Assembly: GCA_040904925.1 (NCBI GenBank)
Contig: JBBDSP010000008.1
Location: forward strand, 1 to 43,723
Source: Gracilimonas sp040904925
Lineage (GTDB): Bacteria; Bacteroidota; Rhodothermia; Balneolales; Balneolaceae
Length of the DNA stretch: 43,723 nt
Direction: 5' to 3'
The position numbers and the translations under genes are program-made. The notes under the pieces are model-generated. The model ran no database searches. It was not told the DNA's origin and saw nothing but the letters and a program-made list of their open reading frames with translations. How positions within the stretch are numbered: position 1 is the stretch's first letter; each line of letters starts with the position of its first letter. Shown here piece after piece: positions 34,129 through 43,572 of this stretch.

Positions 34129-37100
34129 TTATTCAGAAGTTTGTTCTTTGTGGGGAAGCCGTATGGTAAATGTAGTTCCTTCACCCGGTGTGGAAGTGAA
34201 GGAGATCTTCCCATTGTGTTCGCTGATGATTTTCTTGGTGATGGCGAGACCTAAGCCGGTTCCGCTGGATTTAGTAGAAAAATTAGGTACAAAGATCTGG
34301 TCTTTACTTCCTTCCGGAATTCCTTCCCCATTATCCTGAACAGTTATGTAAACGTCTTTTTTAGTTTCAAGGAGTGATGAACTTAGAATGACTTTGCCAC
34401 CATCAGGCATGGCTTCGTGGGCATTTTTAACCAGGTTTACCAATACTCTTCGTAACTCATCTTTAACTCCGTGTACCCAAAGTTTGTTTTCACTGATCTG
34501 TGTTTTAATGGTCAATGATTCTTCAGCGGCATAAAGTTCTGCGATAGAAATGAGTAATTCATTTACTTCAACCGGGGCAAACTCCTGCTGGGTAGGTTGT
34601 GCGAATTTAGAAAAGTCGGAAGCTATTTTACTTAGTGATTCGATCTGCCCGATCATGTTAGAAGCAATTTTCTCAATATTGGGTTTTAGCACATTTAAGT
34701 CCTTCCCGGATGCTTTCAGCTGGCGCTCCAGATGCTGCAAGTTCAGTTTCATTGGGGTGAGTGGGTTCTTTATCTCATGCGCAACCTGTTGAGCCATCTC
34801 CTTCCAGGCGGCTTCACGTTCCGCTTTAGCCAAATCATCCTGCAGGTCTTTGAGTCGATATACCATCACATTATAGGCATTGGTGAGTGAGCCGATCTCA
34901 TCCTGACTTTTAACGGGCAGAGTAGTTTCCAGGTCACCCCCGGAGATCTTTTTAAGTCCTTCCCGAAGTGCTTCAAGTGGGGAGGTTAGCTGTGTTGAAA
35001 TAAAAGCTGCTCCGAGAATGAAGAGCCCAAAAATAATGACGTACAAACCAAGTAAATAACTGGTTGTAGAAAGAACCTGCTCATTAAATTTCGGAGCTTC
35101 TAAAAAAGTAGGAATACTTACAATACCGGAAATTTCACCATCTTCATTAAGCCACGGCTGGTAGCCGATCAGAAGTTCTTGATCACCCAATACCAGCCTT
35201 CGTGTAACCTGATTATTACCTCTGATATATATGGATTCGTATACATCCCAAGGCATTGATCTTGGGAGTAAATGCTGGCTGTATATCTGCCCTGTGGTAG
35301 ATACCTGAATGAATTTATCCCTGTAAAGGGAGGCATCCGCATCCAAAGAACTGGTCAACTGGTTAAGAGGAATCTGGGAATTGTTTGCGGATGTTAGCTC
35401 ATGCTCTGAAATGATCTCTGTCAAATTCTCAAGTTTATTCAAAAGCTGATCTTGTACTGAACTTTGGTTCTGGTGCTTGATGGCATAGTAGGTGGTGGTG
35501 ATCAAAGCCATTAAGCAGATCAGTGATGCAAAAATAAAGCGGTCAATCAGTCGGTCTCTAAACCGTTTATTTTGACCCAGTATTTCTAAGTCTCTATTCC
35601 AGAAAATGGTGCCAAAAGCTATAAATCCGGCAATAAGTAAGGTAAAAAAGAAACGAAGTACCGAGAACAGATGATTATCAAATCCGGGGTCTTTGGTTGC
35701 AGTTCGAATGATCTGTTCATCTGAAGTTTTAATAAAGAGTTCCCGAATATTTTGGGAAGATAATTCAGAAACGCGAAAAACGATCGAATCTTGCTGAACT
35801 TGCTGCATAAGGTCACCGGGAAGGCGTACATAGCTTGGAAGTTCGAGTGGAGGCCCAACAATATTTCGTCGGGCAGTTCTCCCATTTATGTATTCCGTAA
35901 TACTGATGGATGCATTCCAGTTCTCAGTATTTTCATAGGCAATTACTGCACGGAGTGGTTTTTCAAATTGAGGGCGTTCACGATAAACGGAGCATAAGAT
36001 CCATCCTATTCTAAGACCGGTGTCACTTCGGTCATAGAGAGGGATCCATGCTCTGCGAAATGAAGAGTAGTTGGAGTTAGCTTCGTTTAGAGGGCGCTCT
36101 CTTACAATTGGGCGAAGATTATTTAGGCGGATCTGCTCTGCCTGAAATGGAATGATGAGTGAGCGCATATCAAAAGCGCGAGTCCATGCGGGTGAGTCAA
36201 GATTAGAAGAGTATTCACCAATGATCTCACCGTCATTATTCACCAACTGGGTTGAAATTGAAAACCGCTCCCATTCCTGAGTTATAAGACTTTGTGTTTG
36301 CTGTGTAAATAGATTTTCAACAAAACCAGGACGTTCGATAAGGTCCCGGGCGGTTATACTTGAAATGGATTGTTCTAAACTGCTTAATAGGTTCCTGGCG
36401 ATTTGTTCCGCTTGGGTTGCCTCTTCATCAATAAATAACTGAGCCGACTGATCCATCTGCTCATTTAGCCGATCTGAATACCCTTTGAACATTGCGGTGT
36501 AAGAAAAGCATACCGCAACAAAACTATATAGTAAGAACAACCTTAATCTTGAGCCTTCCGAAATGATCTCAGGTTTATTATACGCCAATAAAACGGATAG
36601 CAGAATCACAATAAATAGTGTGATGGATACAAGAAATATCCAATCGAAAACTGATGGATAGGTATTGATCTTCATCAGCATAAACAGACCCGCAAAAAAT
36701 CCTGTCAGCATCAAAGTTAGGGAAATGGGGAGGGCTTTGGCGCTGATATGGAGCAGAAACCAACCCAGAAGGGTAAGCAGAATGACAGCAGAGAGTGTTA
36801 AAATTCCGGAAAAAACATAAAAAGTAAGCGTATGCCAGGGGGGGAATATTTCAAGGTCCAGTACCGGAATGGAAGTTTGCAGAAACAGAGAATAAGTCTC
36901 AAAAAGAAGAAAGAAGATCAGGAGTGAGCTTAAGAATCCAAAAAAGAGGTCAATAAGGGGCAGGATAAAATTCGATCTGTGGTCTAAAGCAAGCTGTTCT
37001 TGAGTAAGTGGTTTGAAGGAAACAAGGGTGATTAGGGAAATAAAAGTTGCGTGAATGCAATATTTAAAAAGAGGAATGATGCTATTGGCATTTTCTCCTT

Positions 37101-38028
37101 CAATAATTCCAAACAGTTCGATCCAGCCAACACCGTACTCAATGTTGGAGAAAAAGAGCCAGGCTGATATGAGTGCAAATAGCTTAATGAGTAGAGAAAC
37201 CCAGGTTTTTAATTCCTGAGAAACAGAGATCATAAATAATGCTAAAAGACAAATGAGTAGTACATAGAAAACCGCACGATATATAAAGAACTGATTTTCT
37301 CTGGATGCTTGATAGGTGGAGTAGTCTTGATCAAGAGTGTAAACTACTCCGGCTGAATCAACACTATGAGTTGCTAAAGTTGCGGAGAACTGCAGATCAT
37401 GCGGAGGAGTCTCAAAAAAGTTAAACCGGACAGGGTAGTCAGATAAGTCTTGAAAAAGGCCGGCGGGGGATAATTCTGAAGAATCACCTATGGGTAAAAT
37501 ATTTTCTTGCTGGATCTTCTTCCTTGTCAATAGGTAGTAAGTAATAACAGAGTCGCCTTTTTCAACATTAAAAGCTGCATTATAGCTTAAAAAGGTTACG
37601 TTGTTATTTCTCTCAATAAAGATGTGGGCGCCTGAGTTTTGAGGAGCAATATTTTCAGGTAATTCGCGAGCCCCAAAATCTGACCAAAGAATGAGTTCTT
37701 GGTTCTTGAAAAGAGACAATCCCCAAAAATCATAGTTATCTTCGACTTCGTTACTGATTTCCTCTAAGGATGTATTTTCTGATAACTGCTGCTTTGTGTA
37801 GCTCAGAAATTGGTTGCTCTGATGCAAAAAATCAGCCTCAAACATTGAAAATTTCTGAACAGCACTGTTGATAGATTGGCGTGCAAGTTCAGCACGCTCT
37901 GTTTCATTCAGAGCATCCTGCTCTGCCCACATCTCAAAAACCCCATAGCTTAAAGCAGTAAGGGTGAACAGGAAAGCAAAAGTCCGGGTCTTATTTCTTA
38001 TAAAAGATTTCAAGATAGCATAACTCAT
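34129..38028 (-). CDS. Very large multi-span sensor histidine kinase (NtrY-like), 1299 residues
   Basis: Order of parts: span 1 (about 12-32), an extracytoplasmic domain (33-245), about eight consecutive spans (245-510), a second extracytoplasmic domain (520-760), two spans (785-840), a third small domain (845-985), one span (990-1012), HAMP (PLEALREGLKKISGGDLE...QDEIGSLTNAYN), DHp with His in QVAHEIKNPLTPMKLNLQHLERQL, and HATPase (NLVKNAHEAMPDGG, VQDNGEGIPEG, FSTKSSGTGLGLAI). The KNPLTPMKL block and HAMP layout resemble NtrY. Three external modules in one chain are unusual. No response regulator is adjacent; a hydroxyacid dehydrogenase gene lies 26 nt upstream. Confidence 0.85.
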   Translation of the reverse strand: MSYAILKSFIRNKTRTFAFLFTLTALSYGVFEMWAEQDALNETERAELARQSINSAVQKFSMFEADFLHQSNQFLSYTKQQLSENTSLEEISNEVEDNYDFWGLSLFKNQELILWSDFGARELPENIAPQNSGAHIFIERNNNVTFLSYNAAFNVEKGDSVITYYLLTRKKIQQENILPIGDSSELSPAGLFQDLSDYPVRFNFFETPPHDLQFSATLATHSVDSAGVVYTLDQDYSTYQASRENQFFIYRAVFYVLLICLLALFMISVSQELKTWVSLLIKLFALISAWLFFSNIEYGVGWIELFGIIEGENANSIIPLFKYCIHATFISLITLVSFKPLTQEQLALDHRSNFILPLIDLFFGFLSSLLIFFLLFETYSLFLQTSIPVLDLEIFPPWHTLTFYVFSGILTLSAVILLTLLGWFLLHISAKALPISLTLMLTGFFAGLFMLMKINTYPSVFDWIFLVSITLFIVILLSVLLAYNKPEIISEGSRLRLFLLYSFVAVCFSYTAMFKGYSDRLNEQMDQSAQLFIDEEATQAEQIARNLLSSLEQSISSITARDLIERPGFVENLFTQQTQSLITQEWERFSISTQLVNNDGEIIGEYSSNLDSPAWTRAFDMRSLIIPFQAEQIRLNNLRPIVRERPLNEANSNYSSFRRAWIPLYDRSDTGLRIGWILCSVYRERPQFEKPLRAVIAYENTENWNASISITEYINGRTARRNIVGPPLELPSYVRLPGDLMQQVQQDSIVFRVSELSSQNIRELFIKTSDEQIIRTATKDPGFDNHLFSVLRFFFTLLIAGFIAFGTIFWNRDLEILGQNKRFRDRLIDRFIFASLICLMALITTTYYAIKHQNQSSVQDQLLNKLENLTEIISEHELTSANNSQIPLNQLTSSLDADASLYRDKFIQVSTTGQIYSQHLLPRSMPWDVYESIYIRGNNQVTRRLVLGDQELLIGYQPWLNEDGEISGIVSIPTFLEAPKFNEQVLSTTSYLLGLYVIIFGLFILGAAFISTQLTSPLEALREGLKKISGGDLETTLPVKSQDEIGSLTNAYNVMVYRLKDLQDDLAKAEREAAWKEMAQQVAHEIKNPLTPMKLNLQHLERQLKASGKDLNVLKPNIEKIASNMIGQIESLSKIASDFSKFAQPTQQEFAPVEVNELLISIAELYAAEESLTIKTQISENKLWVHGVKDELRRVLVNLVKNAHEAMPDGGKVILSSSLLETKKDVYITVQDNGEGIPEGSKDQIFVPNFSTKSSGTGLGLAITKKIISEHNGKISFTSTPGEGTTFTIRLPHKEQTSE

Positions 38029-38054
38029 AAGTTGAGGACGAATATGAGCGTAAA

Positions 38055-39038
38055 TTAACGGCTAATCAAGTTCGGTATTTGACCGTCAGGTTTTCCCGCT
38101 AAAACTAATGCGATAGCTTCGGCTGCAAGCATACCGATGGCCTCTCTGGTTTTGTGAGTGGCACTTGCAATATGAGGGAGCAACAAAGTATTAGGTGCAC
38201 TGATTAATTTTGGATGGACTTTGGGCTCTTCTTCAAAAACATCTAAGGCAGCTCCTGCTATAACCCCTTTGTGAAGTGCTTCTGCTAATGCAGGTTCATC
38301 AATTACAGCTCCGCGCGAAATATTTATGAGCAATGCGTGTGAGGGCATCATTTGCAGAAGCTCTTCATCTACAAGGTGATGGGTCTCTTTCGTGAGTGGG
38401 CAGTTTAGACTAAGTGCATCACTTTCGCGAACCAATTCTTTATGATCAGCTATGTAAGTAGCATCCAGTTCGTCTTCAATTCCAGGTGAAACCCGGCTTC
38501 GGTTGTGGTAGCTGATATCCATTCCAAAGGCCCGGGCCCGGTGAGCAAAAGCCTGTCCAATTCTCCCCATTCCAATGATGCCCAGTTTTCGTCCACGAAG
38601 TTCCATCCCTAAAAAACCAAGAGGTTCCCATCCGGTAAAGTTGCCATCTCTCAGGTACTCTTCAGCTTCTTTAAATTTACGGGAAAGAGCGAGCAACAGT
38701 CCCATGGCATAATCACCGCAGGCTTCCGTCAATACATCCGGGGTGTTGGCTACTTTGATGCCTAGTTTATTAGCCGCTCCTACATCAATATTATCATAGC
38801 CCACTGCAAAATTCGCTACGATCTTCAGTCGTTCACCTTTTTGTAAAACTCTTTTGGTAACCGGAGTGGAGAGCATACACAGAAGAGCATCATAATTGTG
38901 AATATCTCTGATCAGTTGCTTTTCAGATTGATAAGTTCCCTTGTCTGCTACAGTAACATGCCCAATATCCTTTAGATAAGAAATAGCTTTCTGGGGGATG
39001 GGTTCAGTTATAAGGATATTCGGTAATGGAGAACTCAC
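38055..39038 (-). CDS. D-2-hydroxyacid dehydrogenase (glyoxylate/hydroxypyruvate reductase-like)
   Basis: NAD(P)H-dependent 2-ketoacid reductase of 327 residues. NAD-binding GIIGMGRIGQAFAHRARAFGM; substrate-side NFAVGYDNIDV; catalytic Arg in INISRGAVIDE, Glu in FEEEPKVHP and His in LLPHIASATH. The HNRSR after beta-2 favours NADPH. The closest functional class is glyoxylate or hydroxypyruvate reductase; 3-phosphoglycerate dehydrogenase is less likely because there is no ACT domain. The start is GTG 39038, only 9 nt after the rsfS stop, so it is probably part of the same transcript. Confidence 0.87.
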   Translation of the reverse strand: MSSPLPNILITEPIPQKAISYLKDIGHVTVADKGTYQSEKQLIRDIHNYDALLCMLSTPVTKRVLQKGERLKIVANFAVGYDNIDVGAANKLGIKVANTPDVLTEACGDYAMGLLLALSRKFKEAEEYLRDGNFTGWEPLGFLGMELRGRKLGIIGMGRIGQAFAHRARAFGMDISYHNRSRVSPGIEDELDATYIADHKELVRESDALSLNCPLTKETHHLVDEELLQMMPSHALLINISRGAVIDEPALAEALHKGVIAGAALDVFEEEPKVHPKLISAPNTLLLPHIASATHKTREAIGMLAAEAIALVLAGKPDGQIPNLISR

Positions 39039-39047
39039 GTGGCGTAT

Positions 39048-39467
39048 CTAGGATTCGTCGGTGTCTTTAATATGAGTTACTTTTGCATCATTCCACATGC
39101 GTTCAATTCCATAGAAATCTCTCTTTTCTTTGCTCATAACATGTACAACGATATTTACAAAATCCAGAATGATCCAGGAACGGCCTTGGAGCCCTTCTTT
39201 TTTCCAGGCTTTTTCGTCCATTTTCTCGAGGAGGTCTTCTTCAATAGCATCAGCTAAAGCTTTGACCTGAACGTCTGAGGTACCATGACAAACAACAAAG
39301 AAATCGGTAAGTGTAGTGAGCTCAGAAACATCCAATATCGTAATATCTTTACCTTTTCGGCTGAGCAAAGCTTCCGTAATTATTTCAACCATTTCCTGAG
39401 AGTCAGGAATATCATCGGAATAGGAGTTTTGAAATTGTTGTTTAGTAGGTTCCTTAATATTTGTCAT
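39048..39467 (-). CDS. rsfS: Ribosome silencing factor RsfS
   Basis: Small factor that binds uL14 and blocks 30S-50S joining under starvation. The core reads ITEALLSRKGKDITILDVSELTTLTDFFVVCHGTSDVQVKALADAIEE, ending DFVNIVVHVMSKEKRDFYGIERMW. 139 residues from ATG 39467; a TTG at 39476 would add three. About 25 N-terminal residues precede the fold. The upstream LytR_C gene ends 5 nt away, so the genes form an operon. Confidence 0.95.
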   Translation of the reverse strand: MTNIKEPTKQQFQNSYSDDIPDSQEMVEIITEALLSRKGKDITILDVSELTTLTDFFVVCHGTSDVQVKALADAIEEDLLEKMDEKAWKKEGLQGRSWIILDFVNIVVHVMSKEKRDFYGIERMWNDAKVTHIKDTDES

Positions 39468-39472
39468 AAAAT

Positions 39473-39937
39473 TCAATCTGTATTTAGTTTTTCATAATCG
39501 TGGCCAATAATTACGCTCACGTCTAGATAAAAGTCTGGTGAGGATTCCTGTATAACATTTTGTTCAGGAACTCCCAGGGCATTAGCAACCCGGTAAGCAT
39601 TGTCCATGACTCCGCTTCGAGAAATTATAATGGTCTCTTGCAGGTCAAACGATTCAAAATTTCCGGTCTCAACTACATCAAATCCATTTGAGCGGAGAAG
39701 ACCGGTATAAGCATTTGCTATTCCTGAAACACCGCAGCCGTTCAGTACTTCTATCTGAATGATCTCACTAATAAGTTCGGATTGTAACTCAGCTCTCTCA
39801 TTAAAGATCCGCGGATATATAATACGTGTGAAAAGGGCGGCTATTAAAAGTATCAAAAGGACACTCAGAAAACCGATTGCGGCATTTAAATAAAGTTCGT
39901 TGGTATCGGTCTCTTTCTTACTGCTTGTCTCTGTCAT
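39473..39937 (-). CDS. LytR_C (LytR C-terminal) domain membrane-anchored protein
   Basis: 154 residues: a short cytoplasmic start, one membrane span (about 20-43), then an extracytoplasmic LytR_C domain (IQIEVLNGCGVSGIANAYTGLLRSNGFDVVETGNF...DNAYRVANALGV). The LytR-CpsA-Psr catalytic domain is missing, as in other FCB members of this small family. It precedes rsfS, an arrangement I recall from related genomes. Cell-envelope binding is likely; the enzymatic role is unknown. ATG 39937 is preferred over TTG 39940. Confidence 0.82.
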   Translation of the reverse strand: MTETSSKKETDTNELYLNAAIGFLSVLLILLIAALFTRIIYPRIFNERAELQSELISEIIQIEVLNGCGVSGIANAYTGLLRSNGFDVVETGNFESFDLQETIIISRSGVMDNAYRVANALGVPEQNVIQESSPDFYLDVSVIIGHDYEKLNTD

Positions 39938-39953
39938 CAACTATGATTTATAA

Positions 39954-40460
39954 CTAATACCAAGGGTTGTACCTGTCATAACCATACATTCCATAGCCCT
40001 GATTGAAGTATCCGTAATTGCGGGGAAGTTGTTGATATTGAAAGCGGATATGAGCATTATCACTGATCTGGTAATTCAATTCTGCATTTCTGACGATAAC
40101 TTCACCGTTAAGGTTGTTATTGGTATTCACCATATCAGAACCCCCGAATGGAGAGTGAAGAAAAGAAATATCTACACGGCCGGTCAGGTCTTCTGAGAAT
40201 GCAAAGTTGAGCGTATTTGTGTAGGAGTTTACGTTTTGATATGAGCCACCTACCGCACCAAAATTCATAGAATAGGAGTGGCTCATTGATACATTATTCT
40301 GGAAGAAATTATTCAGCCAGTTTTGTACAGTAGGAACTTGAGTATTAACTATTGGACCGGAAAACTCATAGGATTTAGAAAGATTCTCACGCAGTTGTGC
40401 CGATAATTGAGTGCTCAATAATATTGCAAAAACGAAAGTTGTAATAAATAATTTTTTCAT
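39954..40460 (-). CDS. Small secreted protein of unknown function, first gene of the rsfS operon
   Basis: 168 residues from ATG 40460. A signal peptide (MKKLFITTFVFAILLSTQLSAQ) is followed by alternating polar and hydrophobic strands that suggest a small beta-rich outer-membrane or surface protein (YTNTLNFAFSEDLTGRVDISFL, RNAELNYQISDNAHIRFQYQ). The last 25 residues are rich in Tyr, Gly and Asn (NQGYGMYGYDRYNPWY) and end in an aromatic residue, as many outer-membrane beta-barrel proteins do. No family is recognised. It is 16 nt upstream of the LytR_C gene. A GTG start at 40469 would add MST. Confidence 0.65.
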   Translation of the reverse strand: MKKLFITTFVFAILLSTQLSAQLRENLSKSYEFSGPIVNTQVPTVQNWLNNFFQNNVSMSHSYSMNFGAVGGSYQNVNSYTNTLNFAFSEDLTGRVDISFLHSPFGGSDMVNTNNNLNGEVIVRNAELNYQISDNAHIRFQYQQLPRNYGYFNQGYGMYGYDRYNPWY

Positions 40461-40626
40461 AGTGCTCACTTAATTTGTAATTCAACGCAAGAGCATCCCT
40501 TTAAGTATAACGAATTGGGCTTTAATAATAAACAACAGACAATAGGTGGTTAGATTGAAATCACTTAAAAAAAAGTATATCTTAATCAACTTTGCAACAG
40601 TACCGTAAAACCTATTAAAAAGCTAC

Positions 40627-41682
40627 ATGAAGCTCACCGATTTTAAATTTGAGACCGACGATTTTAATATACCCGAAGAACCGCTGAAAAAAAGAGATTC
40701 AGCAAAATTAATGGTTCTGAACCGGGCTGAAAAAACAATTGAACACACCACTTTTTCAGAGATCCATAAATACATCAATAAAGATGATGTAATGGTCTAT
40801 AATAATACCAAAGTTTTTCCTGCACGGCTGCACGGTAAGAAAGAAAAAACAGAGGCCGATATCGAAGTATTTTTGCTTCGTGAGCTGATGCCCGAAAATA
40901 TGTTATGGGATGTTTTGGTTGAGCCGGCGCGCAAGATCAGAATTGGTAACAAGCTTTATTTCGGAGAAGAGGATGAAGAGTTGATGGCAGAAGTGGTAGA
41001 TAACACAACTTCTCGTGGTCGGACAATCCGTTTTTTATATGAAGGGCCAAATCAAGATCTGTATGACCGATTGGATGAGCTTGGTAAAATGCCTTTGCCT
41101 CCATATGTAGAAAGAGAGCCGGTTGAAGAAGATAAGGAACGGTACCAATCAATTTTTGCAACGGAACGTGGAGCGGTCGCGGCTCCAGCTGCAGCAATGC
41201 ACTTCACTCCTGAATTAGTTGAGAAGATCAAAAAGAAAGGCGTAGAGTTCTTGCCTACTACCCTTCACATCGGCTGGGGGATTTTCAGAAATGTTGAAGT
41301 GGAAGATCTTACCAAGCACCGTATGGATTCTGATAATTATTTTATTTCAAAAGACACCTCCGATAAGATCAATGCTACTCTGAAGAAGAAAAAGAACAGA
41401 GTTATTGCGATCGGTTCCAGTGCTGTGCGTACTATTGAAACCAGTGTTATGGCAAGTGGGATGTCGAAAGAGGGTACCGGGTGGACAGATAAATTTATCT
41501 ACCCGCCTTATAACTTTAAGATCACTGAAGGGATCATCACAAATTTTCATCAGCCTGAGTCAACCCGACTAATGCTGGCTGCGGCTTTTGCAGGTTATGA
41601 CTTCCTGATGGAAGCTTATGAGGAAGCCAAAAAAGAGAATTACCGGATGTTTTCTTTCGGTGATGCAATGCTGATCATATAA
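40627..41682 (+). CDS. queA: tRNA preQ1(34) S-adenosylmethionine ribosyltransferase-isomerase
   Basis: Queuosine pathway: transfers and isomerises the ribosyl part of SAM onto preQ1-modified tRNA to form epoxyqueuosine. 351 residues. Family blocks: DVMVYNNTKVFPARLHGKK, YVEREPVEEDKERYQSIFA, GAVAAPAAAMHFT, THIGWGIFRNVEVED and the C-terminal NFHQPESTRLMLAAAFAG with MFSFGDAMLI. Only 1 nt separates it from ispD. First gene of a four-gene operon; no clear -7 box is found in 40461-40626. Confidence 0.96.
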   Translation: MKLTDFKFETDDFNIPEEPLKKRDSAKLMVLNRAEKTIEHTTFSEIHKYINKDDVMVYNNTKVFPARLHGKKEKTEADIEVFLLRELMPENMLWDVLVEPARKIRIGNKLYFGEEDEELMAEVVDNTTSRGRTIRFLYEGPNQDLYDRLDELGKMPLPPYVEREPVEEDKERYQSIFATERGAVAAPAAAMHFTPELVEKIKKKGVEFLPTTLHIGWGIFRNVEVEDLTKHRMDSDNYFISKDTSDKINATLKKKKNRVIAIGSSAVRTIETSVMASGMSKEGTGWTDKFIYPPYNFKITEGIITNFHQPESTRLMLAAAFAGYDFLMEAYEEAKKENYRMFSFGDAMLII

Positions 41683-41683
41683 T

Positions 41684-42367
41684 ATGTCTAAACTGTCGGT
41701 CATAATACCGGCGGCAGGGTCGGGCGTGAGAATGGGATCTGATATCCCCAAGCCTTTTTTAAAGGTTGGGGGAAGATCTATTCTAGAACACACCATGGCA
41801 AAATTTTTAGAAGTACCCGATCTCGTACAGATTATTATTGCAACTTCTGAAGAACACTTTTCTGAGGTCAAAGCAATGTTTGAAGGAACCTCTAAAAATG
41901 TAGAATTCAAAGTAGTAGAAGGTGGAAGGGAGCGGCAATTTTCCATATATAATGCCCTCAAAGAGGTTTCGGTTCAAGCAGAATTAGTTGCAGTTCACGA
42001 TGCAGTTCGTCCTTTTATACGTCCGGAATTGATCATCGAGTGTTGTCGGATTGCTGAGAAACACGGAGGTGCCGTTTTGGGCGTGCCTGCAAAAGACACC
42101 ATTAAAGAAGTTGAGGGTGATAACTTGATATCAAATACTCCGGATCGTTCTGTTTTATGGCAAGCTCAAACGCCACAGGTCTTTCAGAAAAAACTTTTGA
42201 TGGAGGCATATGAGTCAGCTCTTGAAGACAATATAGTGGGAACTGATGATTCTTCACTTGTAGAACGAATTGGCGGTGAAGTTCAAATGGTGGAGGGTGA
42301 TCGGGAAAATCTTAAGATTACCTATCCGATCGATTTTAAGATCGCAAAGTTAATTTTTGAGGCTTAG
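41684..42367 (+). CDS. ispD: 2-C-methyl-D-erythritol 4-phosphate cytidylyltransferase
   Basis: Third enzyme of the MEP isoprenoid route, joining CTP and MEP. 227 residues. The nucleotide-binding IIPAAGSGVRMGSDIPKPFL, the central AVHDAVRPFI and the C-terminal GTDDSSLVERIGG and KITYPIDFKIAK are all present. It lies next to ispF, the usual partner and sometimes a fused enzyme. The stop is 2 nt before the ispF ATG. Confidence 0.96.
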   Translation: MSKLSVIIPAAGSGVRMGSDIPKPFLKVGGRSILEHTMAKFLEVPDLVQIIIATSEEHFSEVKAMFEGTSKNVEFKVVEGGRERQFSIYNALKEVSVQAELVAVHDAVRPFIRPELIIECCRIAEKHGGAVLGVPAKDTIKEVEGDNLISNTPDRSVLWQAQTPQVFQKKLLMEAYESALEDNIVGTDDSSLVERIGGEVQMVEGDRENLKITYPIDFKIAKLIFEA

Positions 42368-42369
42368 TT

Positions 42370-42855
42370 ATGAAAGGCATAAGAATTGGATATGGATATG
42401 ATGTGCATCAATTTCAAAAAGGAAGAAAACTAATATTGGGTGGCATTGAAATTCTCCATGACAAAGGATTGCTTGGTCATTCTGATGCCGATGTTCTCCT
42501 GCATGCGATCACCGATGCATTATTAGGTGCCTTGGCTATGGGTGATATAGGAGCCCATTTCCCTGATACTGATGAAGCTTACAAAGATGCTGATAGTAAG
42601 ATTTTGCTAAAAAAAAGCTATGCGCTTGTTAAGGAGAAGGGGTATGAGTTGGGTAATCTTGACGCAACAATTATTGCTGAGAAACCTAAACTCAGGCCAT
42701 ATATAGATGATATTCGAACTTGTATAGCCAAAGACCTTCAGTGCTCTGTTGATGATATTTCTATAAAAGCAACGACATCAGAACAGATGGGATTTGCAGG
42801 GCGCGAAGAAGGAATGATTGCCCAGGCGGTAGTGCTTATTAATAAGATTGAGTAA
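42370..42855 (+). CDS. ispF: 2-C-methyl-D-erythritol 2,4-cyclodiphosphate synthase
   Basis: MEP-pathway enzyme that forms the cyclic diphosphate; a zinc-dependent trimer. 161 residues. Zinc ligands lie in GYGYDVHQF and HAITDALLGA; substrate residues are in GHSDADVLLHA and GDIGAHFPDTD. KATTSEQMGFAGREEGM near the C-terminus completes the signature. It is 2 nt after ispD and 2 nt before the DedA gene, so translation is likely coupled. Confidence 0.97.
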   Translation: MKGIRIGYGYDVHQFQKGRKLILGGIEILHDKGLLGHSDADVLLHAITDALLGALAMGDIGAHFPDTDEAYKDADSKILLKKSYALVKEKGYELGNLDATIIAEKPKLRPYIDDIRTCIAKDLQCSVDDISIKATTSEQMGFAGREEGMIAQAVVLINKIE

Positions 42856-42857
42856 TA

Positions 42858-43505
42858 ATGGCCGATCAAGTTGTACAAAGCATTATAGAATGGATCAATG
42901 TGGTTCCGCCTATTGTAATATACCTCATTTTTTTTGGGGTGGCATATATTGAGAATTTAATTCCGCCTATGCCCGGAGACGTATTAGTTGCTTTTGCCGG
43001 ATATTTAGCAGCTGAAGGGGTGATTAGGTTATTCCCTGTTTGGAGTTTGACGATCATCGCATCTGTTGTAGGATTTATGACAATGTACTGGCTGGGGTAT
43101 AAGTGGGGCGAGCAAATTGAGAGTAACAAAGAGGGGCATTTTATACTTCGATTTATTCCTTACAAATATTTTAGAAGAGGCAGATTGTGGATGAGCAGAT
43201 GGGGGCAGGGAGTTGTTATTGCGAACAGGTTTTTAGCAGGAACGCGATCAGTCATCTCGCTCACAGCAGGCATATCTCGATTGAATGTTATCCCTACAAC
43301 TTTGAGTTCGCTGATCAGTTCAATTTTATGGAATAGCCTCTTAATTGGGATGGGGTGGGTTATACGAGATAACTGGCCGGTGATCGGAGAATACTTATCC
43401 AATTATGGAAAAGTTATTTTAGGCTTAATTGTCTTGTTCATAGCTGTTAAAGCTTATTTTTGGTACAACTCAAAGAAAACATCGGCAAAAGACCGAAAAG
43501 AGTGA
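42858..43505 (+). CDS. DedA family membrane protein (VTT domain)
   Basis: 215 residues with several membrane or re-entrant segments. Family marks are ENLIPPMPGDVLVAFAGYLA near residue 32 and the conserved arginine block ANRFLAGTRSVISLTAGI. DedA proteins are VTT-domain lipid scramblases or transporters that recycle undecaprenyl phosphate or polar lipids. It closes the queA-ispD-ispF operon; IspD and IspF supply isoprenoids, the precursors of undecaprenyl phosphate, so the link may be functional (inference). Confidence 0.88.
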   Translation: MADQVVQSIIEWINVVPPIVIYLIFFGVAYIENLIPPMPGDVLVAFAGYLAAEGVIRLFPVWSLTIIASVVGFMTMYWLGYKWGEQIESNKEGHFILRFIPYKYFRRGRLWMSRWGQGVVIANRFLAGTRSVISLTAGISRLNVIPTTLSSLISSILWNSLLIGMGWVIRDNWPVIGEYLSNYGKVILGLIVLFIAVKAYFWYNSKKTSAKDRKE

Positions 43506-43525
43506 AAGTTTTTAACAAAAGTATA

Positions 43526-43556
43526 TTGACAATCAAAGCAATCATACTTAATTTTG
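43526..43556 (+). promoter_or_regulatory. Promoter of the tRNA cluster (TTG-N20-TAATTTTG)
   Basis: TTG (43526-43528, within TTGACA) lies 20 nt before TAATTTTG (43549-43556), an exact TAnnTTTG match. A start near 43560 would leave a leader of about 12 nt before the tRNA-Thr at 43573. Confidence 0.65.
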
Positions 43557-43572
43557 AAGTCTTTCGCGAAAA

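Noticed and set aside
41748..41772. Hairpin CCCCAAGCC...GGTTGGGG inside ispD
   Set aside because: It lies in the conserved IPKPFLKVGG coding segment and is explained by the protein sequence.
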